A stretch of 64,000 nucleotides of DNA from Paraburkholderia terricola (GCF_900142195.1 NZ_FRAB01000008.1:124001-188000); one strand, 5' to 3'; shown: positions 28,974 to 38,648, counted from the first letter of the stretch. Notes: a model not told the origin generated them from the sequence alone. Numbers and translations are program-made.

Positions 28974-29315
28974 TCACGAATGCCTGGCGCCTGGCGATAT
29001 CCGGTCCCCGCCTGCGTCTTGCAGAAGCGTGTAGCCGCGCCGCTCCAGCGTCCGGCGGTGCCACTCATTGCCATAGGCGCCGCACGCCACGCCGAACACG
29101 ACCGACAGCACCAGCCCGATCAAGCCGGCCGTTTCACCCCACAGCCCCGCGAAGAACAGCACCGTGCTGATCCCGAACATGACGAACGAGGCGAACCACA
29201 TTCTCTTCGACAAGGCCCACACGAAACCGAGCAACAACGCGCCCCAACTGAAGCCGGTCGCGACCGCGACGGTTTCGTCCTTGCCCGGATGGCGCAGATA
29301 AATCCTTTCTTGCAT
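28974..29315 (-). CDS. DUF2628 membrane protein
   Basis: 113 residues. Family DUF2628 features: an N-terminal soluble start (MQERIYLRHP), the GFSWGALLLGFVWALSKRMWF stretch, and three hydrophobic helices, with C-terminal WHRRTLERRGYTLL. Function unknown; probably an inner-membrane protein. Start at 29315 has AGGAAGG four bases upstream. The upstream DNA holds a 13-bp tandem repeat. Confidence 0.8.
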   Translation of the reverse strand: MQERIYLRHPGKDETVAVATGFSWGALLLGFVWALSKRMWFASFVMFGISTVLFFAGLWGETAGLIGLVLSVVFGVACGAYGNEWHRRTLERRGYTLLQDAGGDRISPGARHS

Positions 29316-29655
29316 TTGCCTTCCTGAATCCTTCGTGACCGCTAACGGCGAGTGGACCGCGCGAGTTGACCATCCGAGTTGATCATGCGAGTTGACCATC
29401 CGAGCTGACCATGTTCACACGCCGCGTCGGCAAGACCGCAAGTGTGCATCAAATTCGCGCGCCCACGCGTCCCACCGCAAGCCGCCCGACACCGCGCCCC
29501 GGCACTCAACGCGGCAAGCGCGGCCTCGCTGACGATCCCGAGCATAGCTGCTACTCTTGACAGATGCCTTATCCAACCACGCGCCAACCCACGCGCGGGC
29601 GCTTCCCTGGCAGCGGAAACAGCGCCCGCACGGATCAACGAGCTTCGGAGCAAGC
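29316..29655. other. Intergenic region between DUF2628 and thioredoxin-like gene
   Basis: 340 bp between divergent genes. It contains the 13-bp tandem array at 29349-29413; otherwise no gene or RNA is recognised. Confidence 0.4.
29349..29413. repeat. Five 13-bp tandem units (CGAGTTGACCATC)
   Basis: Units begin at 29349, 29362, 29375, 29388 and 29401. Units two and four are identical (CGAGTTGACCATC); the third and fifth differ at two positions each; the first is degenerate. The array lies 34-98 bp upstream of the DUF2628 start, in its promoter or leader. Confidence 0.85.
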
Positions 29656-29976
29656 ATGGCAACACGAACCGCCTATTCCACCCGCGCCCCCTCGCGAGCC
29701 GAACTCGACGCCCTGCCGGGCGCCACGGTGATCGAATTCGGCACGGACTGGTGCGGCTACTGCCAGGGCGCGCAAGCGTCGATTGCCAAGGCGTTCGAGC
29801 CGCATGCCGGCGTCAGGCATCTCAAGATCGAGGACGGCCCCGGCCGGCCGCTCGGCCGCTCGTTCAAGATCAAGCTCTGGCCCACGCTGATTTTCATGCG
29901 CGACGGCGTCGAAGTCGCGCGCGTCGTGCGTCCGACCAGCGCCACGGAGATCGCGCAAGCATTCGCGTCGCTATGA
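29656..29976 (+). CDS. Thioredoxin-family protein
   Basis: 106 residues with a thioredoxin fold and active site WCGYC (rather than WCGPC), then a cis-proline-like WPTLIFMRDGVEVARVV. No signal peptide, so a cytoplasmic thiol-disulfide reductase is expected. The Tyr in the active site would change the redox potential from standard thioredoxin. GGAG lies before ATG 29656. A longer frame upstream has no similarity. Confidence 0.86.
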   Translation: MATRTAYSTRAPSRAELDALPGATVIEFGTDWCGYCQGAQASIAKAFEPHAGVRHLKIEDGPGRPLGRSFKIKLWPTLIFMRDGVEVARVVRPTSATEIAQAFASL

Positions 29977-30038
29977 ACCGGGCGCGTCGCGTCGATCGAA
30001 CCCACTGAAGAACCCACCCGCAGCATCGCCTGCCCATC

Positions 30039-30458
30039 ATGCGACAAGCCCTCCACCACCTGAGCGTCAAGGCCCGCAGCCGCGGGCTCGTCGAATTCAC
30101 CGACGAAGCGCGCCGCTTCGTCGCCGCGCAGTCGATCGGCACCGGACTCCTCACGCTGTTTTGCCGTCACACGTCCGCCTCGCTGCTGATCCAGGAAAAC
30201 GCCGACCCCTCGGTGCAGCGCGATCTGGAACGCTACTTCGCGAGCCTCGCGCCCGAGGACGCCGGGCGCTACGAACACAACGCCGAGGGTCCCGACGACA
30301 TGCCCGCCCACCTGCGCACGGCGCTCACGCAAGTGCAGTTGACGGTGCCGGTCGAGCACGGGCAGATGGTGCTCGGCACATGGCAGGGTTTATATCTGTT
30401 CGAGCATCGCCGGCACACGCAGGCGCGCGACATCGTGCTGCATCTGATCGGCGAATAA
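30039..30458 (+). CDS. YjbQ/UPF0047 family protein
   Basis: 139 residues matching the YjbQ family: LLTLFCRHTSASLLIQENADPSVQRDLERYF, the acidic YEHNAEGPDDMPAHLRTAL, and VPVEHGQMVLGTWQGLYLFEHR (read in parts). The conserved H-T-S-A-S, N-x-D-P and H-x-x-x-M residues form the metal/active site. Members can complement thiamine-phosphate synthase mutants weakly; the main role is unknown. Same strand as the thioredoxin-like gene, 62 bp after it. Confidence 0.9.
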   Translation: MRQALHHLSVKARSRGLVEFTDEARRFVAAQSIGTGLLTLFCRHTSASLLIQENADPSVQRDLERYFASLAPEDAGRYEHNAEGPDDMPAHLRTALTQVQLTVPVEHGQMVLGTWQGLYLFEHRRHTQARDIVLHLIGE

Positions 30459-30577
30459 GGCCAATGAGGCGCTAATCAAGCGCTAAAAAAGCGCGAATAA
30501 AGCGGCGCGGGCAACGTTGTTCGAGCTGCGTTTGCTGCAAGATTCATCCGCGAACCGGATCAAAGGGAGCACATCTC

Positions 30578-31597
30578 ATGGACACCCGTAGCGAACTGCA
30601 AGCCACCGTCAGTGCAATGGTTCAACCCGGCAAGGGCCTGCTCGCCGCCGACGAAAGCGGCCCGACCATCGCCAAACGCTTCAAGACGATCGGCGTCGAA
30701 TCCAGCGAGGAGAACCGCCGCGCCTATCGCAACCTGCTGCTTACCACGCCGGGCCTCGGCGAATTCATCAGCGGCGTGATTCTCTACGAGGAAACGCTCG
30801 GCCAGAAAGCGGACGACGGCACGCCGTTCCCGCAACTCGCCGCCGCCAACGGCATCGTGCCCGGCATCAAGGTCGACCTGGGCAAGATCCCGCTCGCGCT
30901 GGCTCCGGGCGACGAAATCACCCAGGGTCTCGACGGCCTCGCCCAGCGTTTCGTCGACTACAAACGGCAAGGCGCGCGCTTCGCCAAATGGCGCGCGGTG
31001 TACAACATCACGGCGAGCTTGCCGAGCCGCCTCGCGATCGAGGCGAACGCCGATTCGCTGGCGCGCTACGCGGCCATCTCGCAGGAAGCCGGCATCGTGC
31101 CGATCGTCGAGCCGGAAGTGCTGATGGACGGCGACCATTCGATCGAACGCTGCGCCGAAGTCACCGAGACCGTGCTGCACGAGGTGTTTCATGCGCTGCA
31201 CCGGCACCGCGTGGCGCTCGAACACATTCTGCTGAAGCCGAGCATGGTGCTCGCCGGCTCCGAACACGCGCAGCAGTCGCCTGTCAGCGACATCGCCGCC
31301 TACACCGTGCGGATACTCAAGCGCACGGTGCCGTCGGCGGTGCCGGGCATCGTGTTTCTGTCGGGCGGGCAAACCCCGGAAGAAGCCACCGCCAACCTCG
31401 ATGCAATGAACCGGCTCGGGCCGCTGCCGTGGAATCTGAGCTTCTCGTATGGCCGCGCGTTGCAGGAACCGCCGCTGCAAGTGTGGCGAGGCGACCCGAG
31501 CAAGGTGCTGGAGGCTCAGCAGGCGTTGCTCAAGCGCGCGCGTCTGAATCACGACGCGGCGCTCGGCAAGTACGAGGCGGTGCAGGAAAAGGGCTAG
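30578..31597 (+). CDS. Class I fructose-bisphosphate aldolase
   Basis: 339 residues of the Schiff-base aldolase family: GKGLLAADESGPTIAKRF at the N-terminus, ISGVILYEETLGQ, the substrate region VPIVEPEVLMDGDHS, the Schiff-base lysine in HILLKPSMVLAGS, and FLSGGQTPEEATANLDAMN. Catalyses cleavage of fructose-1,6-bisphosphate to triose phosphates without a divalent metal. AAAGGGAG precedes the ATG. Many members of this group carry a class II enzyme as the main aldolase, so this may be a second, condition-specific enzyme. Confidence 0.94.
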   Translation: MDTRSELQATVSAMVQPGKGLLAADESGPTIAKRFKTIGVESSEENRRAYRNLLLTTPGLGEFISGVILYEETLGQKADDGTPFPQLAAANGIVPGIKVDLGKIPLALAPGDEITQGLDGLAQRFVDYKRQGARFAKWRAVYNITASLPSRLAIEANADSLARYAAISQEAGIVPIVEPEVLMDGDHSIERCAEVTETVLHEVFHALHRHRVALEHILLKPSMVLAGSEHAQQSPVSDIAAYTVRILKRTVPSAVPGIVFLSGGQTPEEATANLDAMNRLGPLPWNLSFSYGRALQEPPLQVWRGDPSKVLEAQQALLKRARLNHDAALGKYEAVQEKG

Positions 31598-31653
31598 CCT
31601 TCCGGCGAGGCGCTGCGCCGGGTGCCGGGTGGCAGGCGGCACTGCGCCCAGGC

Positions 31654-34600
31654 TCAGGCCATGCCGGTGCGGTTGGTGGTGATGCGCGCGATCTTGTCGA
31701 GCAACGCGTGCAGTGAAACCGGCTTGCCGAGATGACCGTCATACCCCGCGCGGATCGCCCGCGCGGCGTCTTGCGGGCGGCCGAAGCCGGTCAACGCGAG
31801 CGCCGGCACCGAGGCCGTGCCCGGCAGCTTGCGCAGCGCGGCGATCAGTTCGTAGCCGTCCATGCCCGGCATACCGATATCCGACAGGATCAGATCGAAC
31901 TGCTGATGCGCGGCGATCGTCAGCGCCGCCGCGCCATTGGTTTGCGGCCACACTTGCGCGCCTTCGAGCTCGAGCAGGCTCTGGAACGCCTGCAAGCTTT
32001 CCGCCGCGTCGTCGACCAGCAGAATCTTCATGCCCTTGAGCAAGCTGGCGTCGCAAGGCGTTTCGCGCGCTTCGCTCGGCATCGTCGTGCTGTCGGCCGG
32101 CAACCAGACGCGAAAACGCGCGCCCTTGCCGACGCCCGCGGATTCCGCCTGCACATGCCCGCCGTGCATTTCCGTCAGTTGCTTGACGAGCGCGAGTCCG
32201 ATGCCCAATCCGCCGCTGTGCCGGCGGTGCGCGCCCTCGGCCTGGCTGAACATGTCGAACACGTTCGGCAGGAACGACGGTTCGATGCCGCGCCCGGTAT
32301 CGCGCACCTCGACGCACGCATAGCCTGCTTCACGCGACAAAGTCAACGCGATGCGCCCGCCCGGCGGCGTGAACTTCACCGCGTTGCTGGCGAGGTTCCA
32401 CAGAATCTGCTCGAAGCGCACCGGGTCCGCCTCGATGAAGAACGGTTCGCTCACGCCCTTCACGCTCACGCTCACCTGGTGCGCCAGCGCCTCGGCCTCG
32501 ATCGCGCTGGTTACCGACGCCGTGATCGCCGCGATGTCCACCCGCGAGCGATCGAGCGCCAGCTTGCCGGTTCGCACGCGCGACAGGTCGAGCAGGTCGT
32601 CGATGATCTTCGCGAGGCTGATCACTGAACGGCGGATCGCGTCCGCCGCATCGTGCACGACCGGCAGGCCCTGCGTGGAGGGCGCGCGGTCCAGCATGTC
32701 GGCCTTCACGTGAATCAGGTTCAGCGGGTTCTTCAACTCGTGCGAGAGCACCGCGAGGAATTCGTCCTTCAGGCGGCTCGCCGCCTCGACCTTCTGCCGG
32801 ACCGAGCGTTCCAGCGAAATCTTGCGTTGTTCGAGCGCCTCGGTGCCCTTGCGCTGCGTGAGGTCGCGCAAGATCTTCGCAAAGCCGCGGAAACTGTCCG
32901 ACGCCACCGGCGTGATCACGCCGCTGCAATAGAGCCGCGTGCCGTTCTTGTGAATGTACCAGCGCTCGTCTTCCACGCGGCCGTCGGACTGCGCGCGCTG
33001 CCGCTCGGTGGCGGGTTCGTTCGCCTCGCGCTCTTCCGGCAGATAGAGCCGGTCGAGCGTCTGCCCCGTCATCTCGCTCTCGCTATAACCGAAGATCCGC
33101 TCCGCGCCCTTGTTCCAGGTCACCACGCGGCCTTCCATGTCCTGCACGATGATCGCGAAGTCGTTGGTGCTTTGCGCGGCGAGATGCAGGCGTTCCTCGC
33201 TGACACGCACCAGTTGTTCGGCGCGCCGCAGCGCCGTGATGTCGACGATGGTCAGCACCGCGCCGTCGATGTGGTCGTCGGTGGTGCGGTACGGCGAGAG
33301 CCGCGTGAGGAAATAGCGCCCGTCGGTGCCGCGAATCTCGCGCTCGATCAGTTGCAGCGATTCGAAAACGGTCGCCGTGTCGTCGGCGAGTTGCGGGTAA
33401 TCGAGCCGGTGCGTGATGTCGTGCAGCGGTCGCCCGAGGTCGGAGGGAATCACGTTGAACAGTTCCGTCGCGGCCGGCGTATAGCGCTTGATGCGCATGT
33501 CCCGGTCGACGAACAGCGTGGCGATGCCGGTGGAGGCGATCACGTTCTGCAAGTCGTCTTTCGCCTTGCCCGTCTCCTCGATCTTGGCCTGCAACTCCGC
33601 GTTGACGGTGAACAATTCCTCGTTCAACGATTGCAGTTCTTCCTTGCTGGTCTCGAGTTCCTCGGTGGCGGCGCGCAGTTCCTCGTTGATCGCCTGCAAT
33701 TCCTCGTTCGAGGCCTTCAGTTCCTCGGTCGACGCCTCCGATTGCTCGACCGTCGAGCGCAATTCCTGCTTCGTGCGATGCAGCTCGTCCTCCAGATGCA
33801 CCAGCAACGAATCCTGCACCGTCGGACTCGCGCCCTCGCCTCGCTTCGCGGCGGGCACGACGGCGGCGATCTCCTCGAACAGCACGAGCGCGAATTCCGG
33901 CGCATCCTCGGTGCGCCGGTACGCGCGCACGATGATCCGCACGCTCGCCTGCGGCGAGAATTCGATCGCGGGCGTCGTCACCTCCTGATTGCTGCGCAGC
34001 GCCTGGAACAGGGCGGCGCGCAGTTGCAGACGCAGCGCCGGATTCACCAGCATGATCAGGTTGTACGACGGCTCGCCGCGCACGAAACGCAGAAAGCGGC
34101 CGGCATGCTCGGACATGTGCAGAATGTTCGCGTCGGTGTCGACCACGACGCTCGGCGGCGCATACAGCTCGAGAATCCGATGATGCAGCGCGGAGAACGG
34201 CAAGGCCTGCGGCAGCGGCTGCGCCGGTCCCGCGCTGGCGGTGGTGGCCGCGCCGCCATGCTGAACGACCGGCATGCTGATCGGCGGACGCACGGCGCTC
34301 GTCACCATGTTCGCGCGATAGATGCGGTGTTTCTTGTCGACCGGCGTGAACAGGTCGCCCGCGGCTTCCGCGGATTCCGAACTGCCGAGCAGCAGATAGC
34401 CGCCCGGCTGCAACGCGAAGTGAAACATCTGCAGCACCTGGGTCTGCACGTTGCGGTCGAGATAGATCAGCAGATTGCGGCACGACACCAGATCGACGCG
34501 CGAAAACGGCGGATCGCGCAGCACGTTGTGCACGGCGAACAGCACCCGCTCGCGGATCGCCTTGCTCACCCGAAAGCGCGAGCGTTCCGGCGTGAAGAAC

Positions 34601-35913
34601 TGGCGCAGGCGCTGCGCGGACACGTCAGCGGTGATCGACTCGGGGTAGAGGCCCGCGCGGGCGAACGCGATCGCGTGTTCGTCGATGTCGGTGGCGAATA
34701 CCTGGATCGGTATGTCTTCGTGCCGCTCGGGATGTTCGGCGAGCAGCATGGCGAGCGAATACGCTTCCTCGCCCGTCGCGCAGCCGGCGACCCACGCGCG
34801 CACCGGGTCGTCCTCGGATTTCTTGTGAAAGAGCCTCGGCACGATCTCGCGCTCGACGACTTCGAAGGTATCCCGATCGCGAAAGAAATTGGTCACGCCG
34901 ATCAGCATGTCCTTGAGCAGCGCCGGCGTTTCGTCAGGGTGCGTGAGCACGTAGTCCTGGTAGGCCTGCAGATCGGGAATGCCGTTGACCTGCAGACGGC
35001 GTTCGATGCGCCTCAGGATCGTGGCGCGCTTGTAGTGGCGGAAATCGTGGCCGGTGCGGGCGCGCAGCGTGGCGAGCACGCCGAGCAACGCCCGCTCGGC
35101 GGTGGAAGCGGGATCGGGCTGCGCGAGCGCGAGCGTTTCGGGTTCGTCGTCCACGGGCGGCAGGTGAATCGCGCGGGCGTTCTCAGCCAGCTCGCGCAGC
35201 TTGCGCGGCATCTCCGCGACCGGCAGCACGATGTCGATCATGCCGGTGGCCAACGCGTTCTGCGGCATTTCGGGGTGTTCGGCGTCCGCCGGATCCTGCG
35301 CGAACGTCACGCCGCCCTGCTCCTTGACGCGGCCGATGCCGGTCGCGCCGTCCGCGCCCGTGCCCGACAGCACGATGGCGATGGCGCGTTCGCGATGCGC
35401 GTCGGCGAGACTGCGGAAAAACAGGTCGATGGCGATGGGCCGGCCACGCGGGCGGTCGGCCTCGATGGGTGTGAGATGGCCGTCGTCGAGCGAAAGATCG
35501 TGCGAGGGCGAGATGACATAGACGTGGTTCTTCTGCACCTGAACCCGCTCCCGCACCTGGTTCACCGGCATGCCGGTGGCGTGCTGGAACACCTCGTCCG
35601 CGCTGCTCGCATGATCGGGCGACAGATGCAGCACCACGACGAAGGCCATGCCCATGTCAGCCGGTGCGTTCTCGAAGAAGCGCAGCAGCGCCTGCACGCC
35701 GCCCGCGGAAGCGCCGATGCCGACGACCGGAAAGTCGAGTGCGCCCGCGCCGCGCGTGACGGATCCCGCCGGCTTGCCGACGGCTTTGCCGGACTCCGCT
35801 TCGATGCCTGCCTGTGCGCCTGCCTGCGCGTCTGCACGCGTAGTCGCGTCCGCTTGCGCGTCTGCCCGCGTAGTCGTTGGAGACGCCCCTGCCTCACTGC
35901 CGCCCATACTCAT
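31654..35913 (-). CDS. CheB-CheR-PAS hybrid sensor histidine kinase
   Basis: 1,419 residues. In order: a Thr-Arg-Ala-Asp-Ala-Gln repeat tail (12-35); CheB-type methylesterase (from about 60; VVGIGASAGG, Ser69); CheR-type methyltransferase (about 290-540; VRAWVAGCATGEEAYSLAM); PAS; a long coiled coil of EELQ/EELR repeats (about 725-800); two more PAS domains; HisKA with SHELKNPLNL (His1058); HATPase (RGIEPSFLPNVFDMF, GLGIGLALVKQL); and a C-terminal receiver (DLILSDIGMPGMDG, Asp1345). A complete phosphorelay input with a chemotaxis-type adaptation module fused to it. No chemoreceptor or cheA lies near. Start 35913 or, by spacing from AAGG, 35907. Signal unknown. Confidence 0.93.
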   Translation of the reverse strand: MSMGGSEAGASPTTTRADAQADATTRADAQAGAQAGIEAESGKAVGKPAGSVTRGAGALDFPVVGIGASAGGVQALLRFFENAPADMGMAFVVVLHLSPDHASSADEVFQHATGMPVNQVRERVQVQKNHVYVISPSHDLSLDDGHLTPIEADRPRGRPIAIDLFFRSLADAHRERAIAIVLSGTGADGATGIGRVKEQGGVTFAQDPADAEHPEMPQNALATGMIDIVLPVAEMPRKLRELAENARAIHLPPVDDEPETLALAQPDPASTAERALLGVLATLRARTGHDFRHYKRATILRRIERRLQVNGIPDLQAYQDYVLTHPDETPALLKDMLIGVTNFFRDRDTFEVVEREIVPRLFHKKSEDDPVRAWVAGCATGEEAYSLAMLLAEHPERHEDIPIQVFATDIDEHAIAFARAGLYPESITADVSAQRLRQFFTPERSRFRVSKAIRERVLFAVHNVLRDPPFSRVDLVSCRNLLIYLDRNVQTQVLQMFHFALQPGGYLLLGSSESAEAAGDLFTPVDKKHRIYRANMVTSAVRPPISMPVVQHGGAATTASAGPAQPLPQALPFSALHHRILELYAPPSVVVDTDANILHMSEHAGRFLRFVRGEPSYNLIMLVNPALRLQLRAALFQALRSNQEVTTPAIEFSPQASVRIIVRAYRRTEDAPEFALVLFEEIAAVVPAAKRGEGASPTVQDSLLVHLEDELHRTKQELRSTVEQSEASTEELKASNEELQAINEELRAATEELETSKEELQSLNEELFTVNAELQAKIEETGKAKDDLQNVIASTGIATLFVDRDMRIKRYTPAATELFNVIPSDLGRPLHDITHRLDYPQLADDTATVFESLQLIEREIRGTDGRYFLTRLSPYRTTDDHIDGAVLTIVDITALRRAEQLVRVSEERLHLAAQSTNDFAIIVQDMEGRVVTWNKGAERIFGYSESEMTGQTLDRLYLPEEREANEPATERQRAQSDGRVEDERWYIHKNGTRLYCSGVITPVASDSFRGFAKILRDLTQRKGTEALEQRKISLERSVRQKVEAASRLKDEFLAVLSHELKNPLNLIHVKADMLDRAPSTQGLPVVHDAADAIRRSVISLAKIIDDLLDLSRVRTGKLALDRSRVDIAAITASVTSAIEAEALAHQVSVSVKGVSEPFFIEADPVRFEQILWNLASNAVKFTPPGGRIALTLSREAGYACVEVRDTGRGIEPSFLPNVFDMFSQAEGAHRRHSGGLGIGLALVKQLTEMHGGHVQAESAGVGKGARFRVWLPADSTTMPSEARETPCDASLLKGMKILLVDDAAESLQAFQSLLELEGAQVWPQTNGAAALTIAAHQQFDLILSDIGMPGMDGYELIAALRKLPGTASVPALALTGFGRPQDAARAIRAGYDGHLGKPVSLHALLDKIARITTNRTGMA
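35825..35876. repeat. In-frame 30-bp-period repeat in the CheB-CheR kinase N-terminus
   Basis: A 22-base word (TGCGCGTCTGCACGCGTAGT plus CG) at 35825-35846 recurs with one change at 35855-35876. On the coding strand it encodes two TTRADAQ units. The repeat falls in the disordered N-terminal tail. Confidence 0.8.
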
Positions 35914-36057
35914 CCTTGTGTGCTGCGCCTCTGCCGGCCTCGCCCCGTGGCGCGATGCGCGCCGCCGCCTCCAACCAGTATTGTCGCGTGTGTTGGGGCG
36001 CATTGCAAAGGCTGGCATGCCTCCAGCCAGGGACGCATGCCGTGTTCCGTGCGCGCC

Positions 36058-36336
36058 TTACTGCCCTTTCGTATCGCTGCTGGCGTTGGCGCCCGGTGTG
36101 TTGGTCGTATCGGTGGCCGGCTTGGCCGTCTTCGACTTCTTCATGTGATGCATCTTCGACTTCGAATGGCTCATCGCGCCGGAAGCCTGCATGTCGCCGC
36201 CTTCGCGCGTCGAAGTGTTGACGCCGGTGCTGGCCGGGTCGGTCCCGGCGGCGCCGCCGCCGGCCCCGCCCTGGGCCATCGCGAGCGACGAAGCGGCGGC
36301 CAACGTTGAAACGAGCAATGCATGCCTGATCTTCAT
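36058..36336 (-). CDS. Small secreted Met/His/Lys-rich protein
   Basis: 92 residues. A clear Sec signal peptide (MKIRHALLVSTLAAASSLAMAQ) gives a ~70-residue mature peptide. It is Gly/Ala/Thr/Ser-rich with a central MSHSKSKMHHMKKSK cluster. Met and His clusters of this kind often bind copper or other metals, but no family is recognised. Start 36336 has AGGAG upstream. It lies between two large sensor kinases on the same strand. Related short exported proteins occur widely in this group as uncharacterised proteins. Confidence 0.75.
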   Translation of the reverse strand: MKIRHALLVSTLAAASSLAMAQGGAGGGAAGTDPASTGVNTSTREGGDMQASGAMSHSKSKMHHMKKSKTAKPATDTTNTPGANASSDTKGQ

Positions 36337-36476
36337 GACGGTTCTCCTGTGCAAGAAAAAGCGGGTGCGCGACCCGGTCCACCGGATACGCAATCTCCCG
36401 ACCTTTTTTCAGCAAGGGATGTGCCGCGCGTCATGCGATGCGCCGAATGCGCCGGCCGGCGCGGCCCGGCCGGCCA

Positions 36477-38648
36477 CTAGGTTTCGCAAGCCACCAGTGC
36501 ATGAAGTTCGTCGATATTGAACGGCTTCGCGAGGATCGCCACGCCCAGGCGGCGTGCGCGTTCCAGTTCGTCGGCGTAGCCCGTCATCAGCGCGATTTTC
36601 TGCGCCGGCCACGCGCTGCGGACTTTCTCCGCCAGATCGATGCCGTTCAGCTTGCCCGGCATCTGGATGTCGGACAGCACGAGTTCGAAGCGCGCGCCGC
36701 CCGACAGCACGTCGAGCGCCTGGTCGGCGGTGGGCTCGTGCCGCACCTCGCAGCCGAAGGTTTCCAGCACGGCGGTCACGCCGGCCGCCACGTCCTCGTT
36801 GTCTTCCACGAGCAGCACCATGCCGGCCGCGCCGGGCTCCGGTTGCCGCGCCGTTTCGACGTCGGCGGCCGGCGCCGGGCGCGGGCGCTCGCGATAGCGC
36901 GGCAAATACAGCCTGACCGTGGTGCCGCGGCCCGGCACGCTGTCGATTTTCGCGGTGCCGCCCGCCTGCTCGCACATCGACAGCACCTGCGCGAGACCGA
37001 GCCCCGTGCCCGAACCGCGCAGCTTGGTGGTGAACAGCGGTTCGAACGCGCGCCGGGCGACGGCCTCGGACATGCCCTCGCCGTCGTCGGAACAGGCGAT
37101 CAGCACATATTCGCCGTCGGGCAACAAGGTGTCGCTGCCGACCAGCCGGTTGTTCTGACAGCGGATCACGAAGCGGCCGCCGTGCGGCATCGCATCGCGC
37201 GCGTTGACCGCCAGGTTCATGATCGCGAATTCGAGGTCGGTGGGATCGGCCAGCACCGGCCAGACGTTGTCGACCAGATTCAAGGCCAGTTCGACCTTGT
37301 CGCCGAGCGCCGCGTCGATCAGCGGCGTGGCGGCCGGCAGCCATCGGGAAAGATCGAGCGGTTCCTGCTTGAGCGGCTGCTTGCGCGCGACGCTCAAGAG
37401 ACGCCGCGTGAGCGACTCGGCGGTGGCGGTGGCGCGCTGCATCGCGAGCACTTCCTTCTCGACGTGGTTGTAGCGCTTGAGCCGCGCGAGCTCGATATTG
37501 GCCGACACCACCATCAGCAGATTGTTGAAATCGTGCGCCACGTTGGCGACCAGATTGCCGAGCGCGCCCATGCGCTGCAACTGCCGGCTCGACGCTTCCG
37601 CCGACAGCCGCATCGCCACCTCGCCTTGCCAGCGCTCCCACGCGCGGCGCTCGGCTTCGAGCTGACGCAACGAGTACAGCACCAGCAGCCAGATCGCGAT
37701 GCAGGGCGCCGCCGTGAGCGCGGCGATCATCAGGAAATGCCGGCGCCATGCGTCGGCGATGGCGCTCGTCGCGTAGGCGCTCATCACATAGAGCGGATAG
37801 TCGCCGACGCGGCGAAACGCGAGCAGACGCTCGACGCCGTCCACCGTCGAATTCAGCCGAACGTGGCCGAACACCTGGCGGTCGCGCAGCGCCGTGGCGA
37901 ACGCGCTCTGCGCCTTCGGATTCGCGCCCGCGGGCCACGGCGGATAGCGCACCAGCAGATTGCCGTCCTGGCGATACAGGCCCAACGAAAGCGACGGGTC
38001 GCCATTGGTCAGGTCACGATAGAAGCGCGAAAAGTAGTCGTTGCGCAGCGCCACCGACACCACCCCGAGAAAGCGCCCGTCCGCGCCCGAGCGGCCGGTC
38101 GCGCTGCTGAACACATCGGTTTTCGACAACGGCCCGAACATCGGCAGCGAGAAATAGGTTTGCGGCCGCATGGCTTTCGCGCTCGTGAAGTCCTCGCGCT
38201 GCGGGATCGAGCGCGGCGGCGCGGGATATTCGCGGCTCGACACCAGCAGGTCGCCGTTCGCGCCGAGCAGGGAAATCGACGCCACCTGCGGAAAGTCGCC
38301 GCCGATTTCCTGCAGGCGCTCGTGCAATTCGGCTTCGCGCGCGCGGATTTGCGCATCGTCCTGATTGTCGACCAACTCGACGATGCGCGAGGCCATCTGC
38401 TGGCTCAGATCGAGCACCTTGACGGCCTGCTCTTCGGTCACGCGCGCGAGCCGGTCGATCACGTTGTCCGAATCGGCGATGCGGCGCTGGTAATCGAAAT
38501 AGCCGTAGCCCGCGAGGCAGGCAAGCGGAAACACGATCGAAACGGCGAGCACGATGAGAAGCATGCGCCGCGTCGCCGCGAAATTGCGCGAGGGCATGGG
38601 GAAATCGACTGCGGCACGCTCCGCCCGTTGCACGGTCAGCCTCTCCAT
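36477..38648 (-). CDS. Hybrid sensor histidine kinase with periplasmic Cache-like domain
   Basis: 723 residues from ATG 38648 (a GTG at 38681 is also possible). Membrane helix about 29-51, a ~250-residue periplasmic sensor (ISLLGANGDLLVSS, LGVVSVALRNDYFSRFY) of double-Cache type, membrane helix about 306-326, kinase dimerisation with ANVAHDFNNLL (His372), HATPase (NLAVNARDAMPHGG, SGTGLGLAQVL) and a C-terminal receiver (LVLSDIQMPGKLNG). HDFNNLL-type kinases usually signal to their own receiver and onward to a separate phosphotransfer protein. No output regulator is adjacent. Faces the Rieske-FAD gene. Confidence 0.92.
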   Translation of the reverse strand: MERLTVQRAERAAVDFPMPSRNFAATRRMLLIVLAVSIVFPLACLAGYGYFDYQRRIADSDNVIDRLARVTEEQAVKVLDLSQQMASRIVELVDNQDDAQIRAREAELHERLQEIGGDFPQVASISLLGANGDLLVSSREYPAPPRSIPQREDFTSAKAMRPQTYFSLPMFGPLSKTDVFSSATGRSGADGRFLGVVSVALRNDYFSRFYRDLTNGDPSLSLGLYRQDGNLLVRYPPWPAGANPKAQSAFATALRDRQVFGHVRLNSTVDGVERLLAFRRVGDYPLYVMSAYATSAIADAWRRHFLMIAALTAAPCIAIWLLVLYSLRQLEAERRAWERWQGEVAMRLSAEASSRQLQRMGALGNLVANVAHDFNNLLMVVSANIELARLKRYNHVEKEVLAMQRATATAESLTRRLLSVARKQPLKQEPLDLSRWLPAATPLIDAALGDKVELALNLVDNVWPVLADPTDLEFAIMNLAVNARDAMPHGGRFVIRCQNNRLVGSDTLLPDGEYVLIACSDDGEGMSEAVARRAFEPLFTTKLRGSGTGLGLAQVLSMCEQAGGTAKIDSVPGRGTTVRLYLPRYRERPRPAPAADVETARQPEPGAAGMVLLVEDNEDVAAGVTAVLETFGCEVRHEPTADQALDVLSGGARFELVLSDIQMPGKLNGIDLAEKVRSAWPAQKIALMTGYADELERARRLGVAILAKPFNIDELHALVACET

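Noticed and set aside
28862..29074. Short frames upstream of the MFS gene
   Set aside because: Low-complexity Arg/Ala translations, no ribosome-binding site.
32653..36309. 1,218-codon frame opposite the CheB-CheR kinase
   Set aside because: Mirror frame of a very long gene; His/Arg/Val-rich with no motif.
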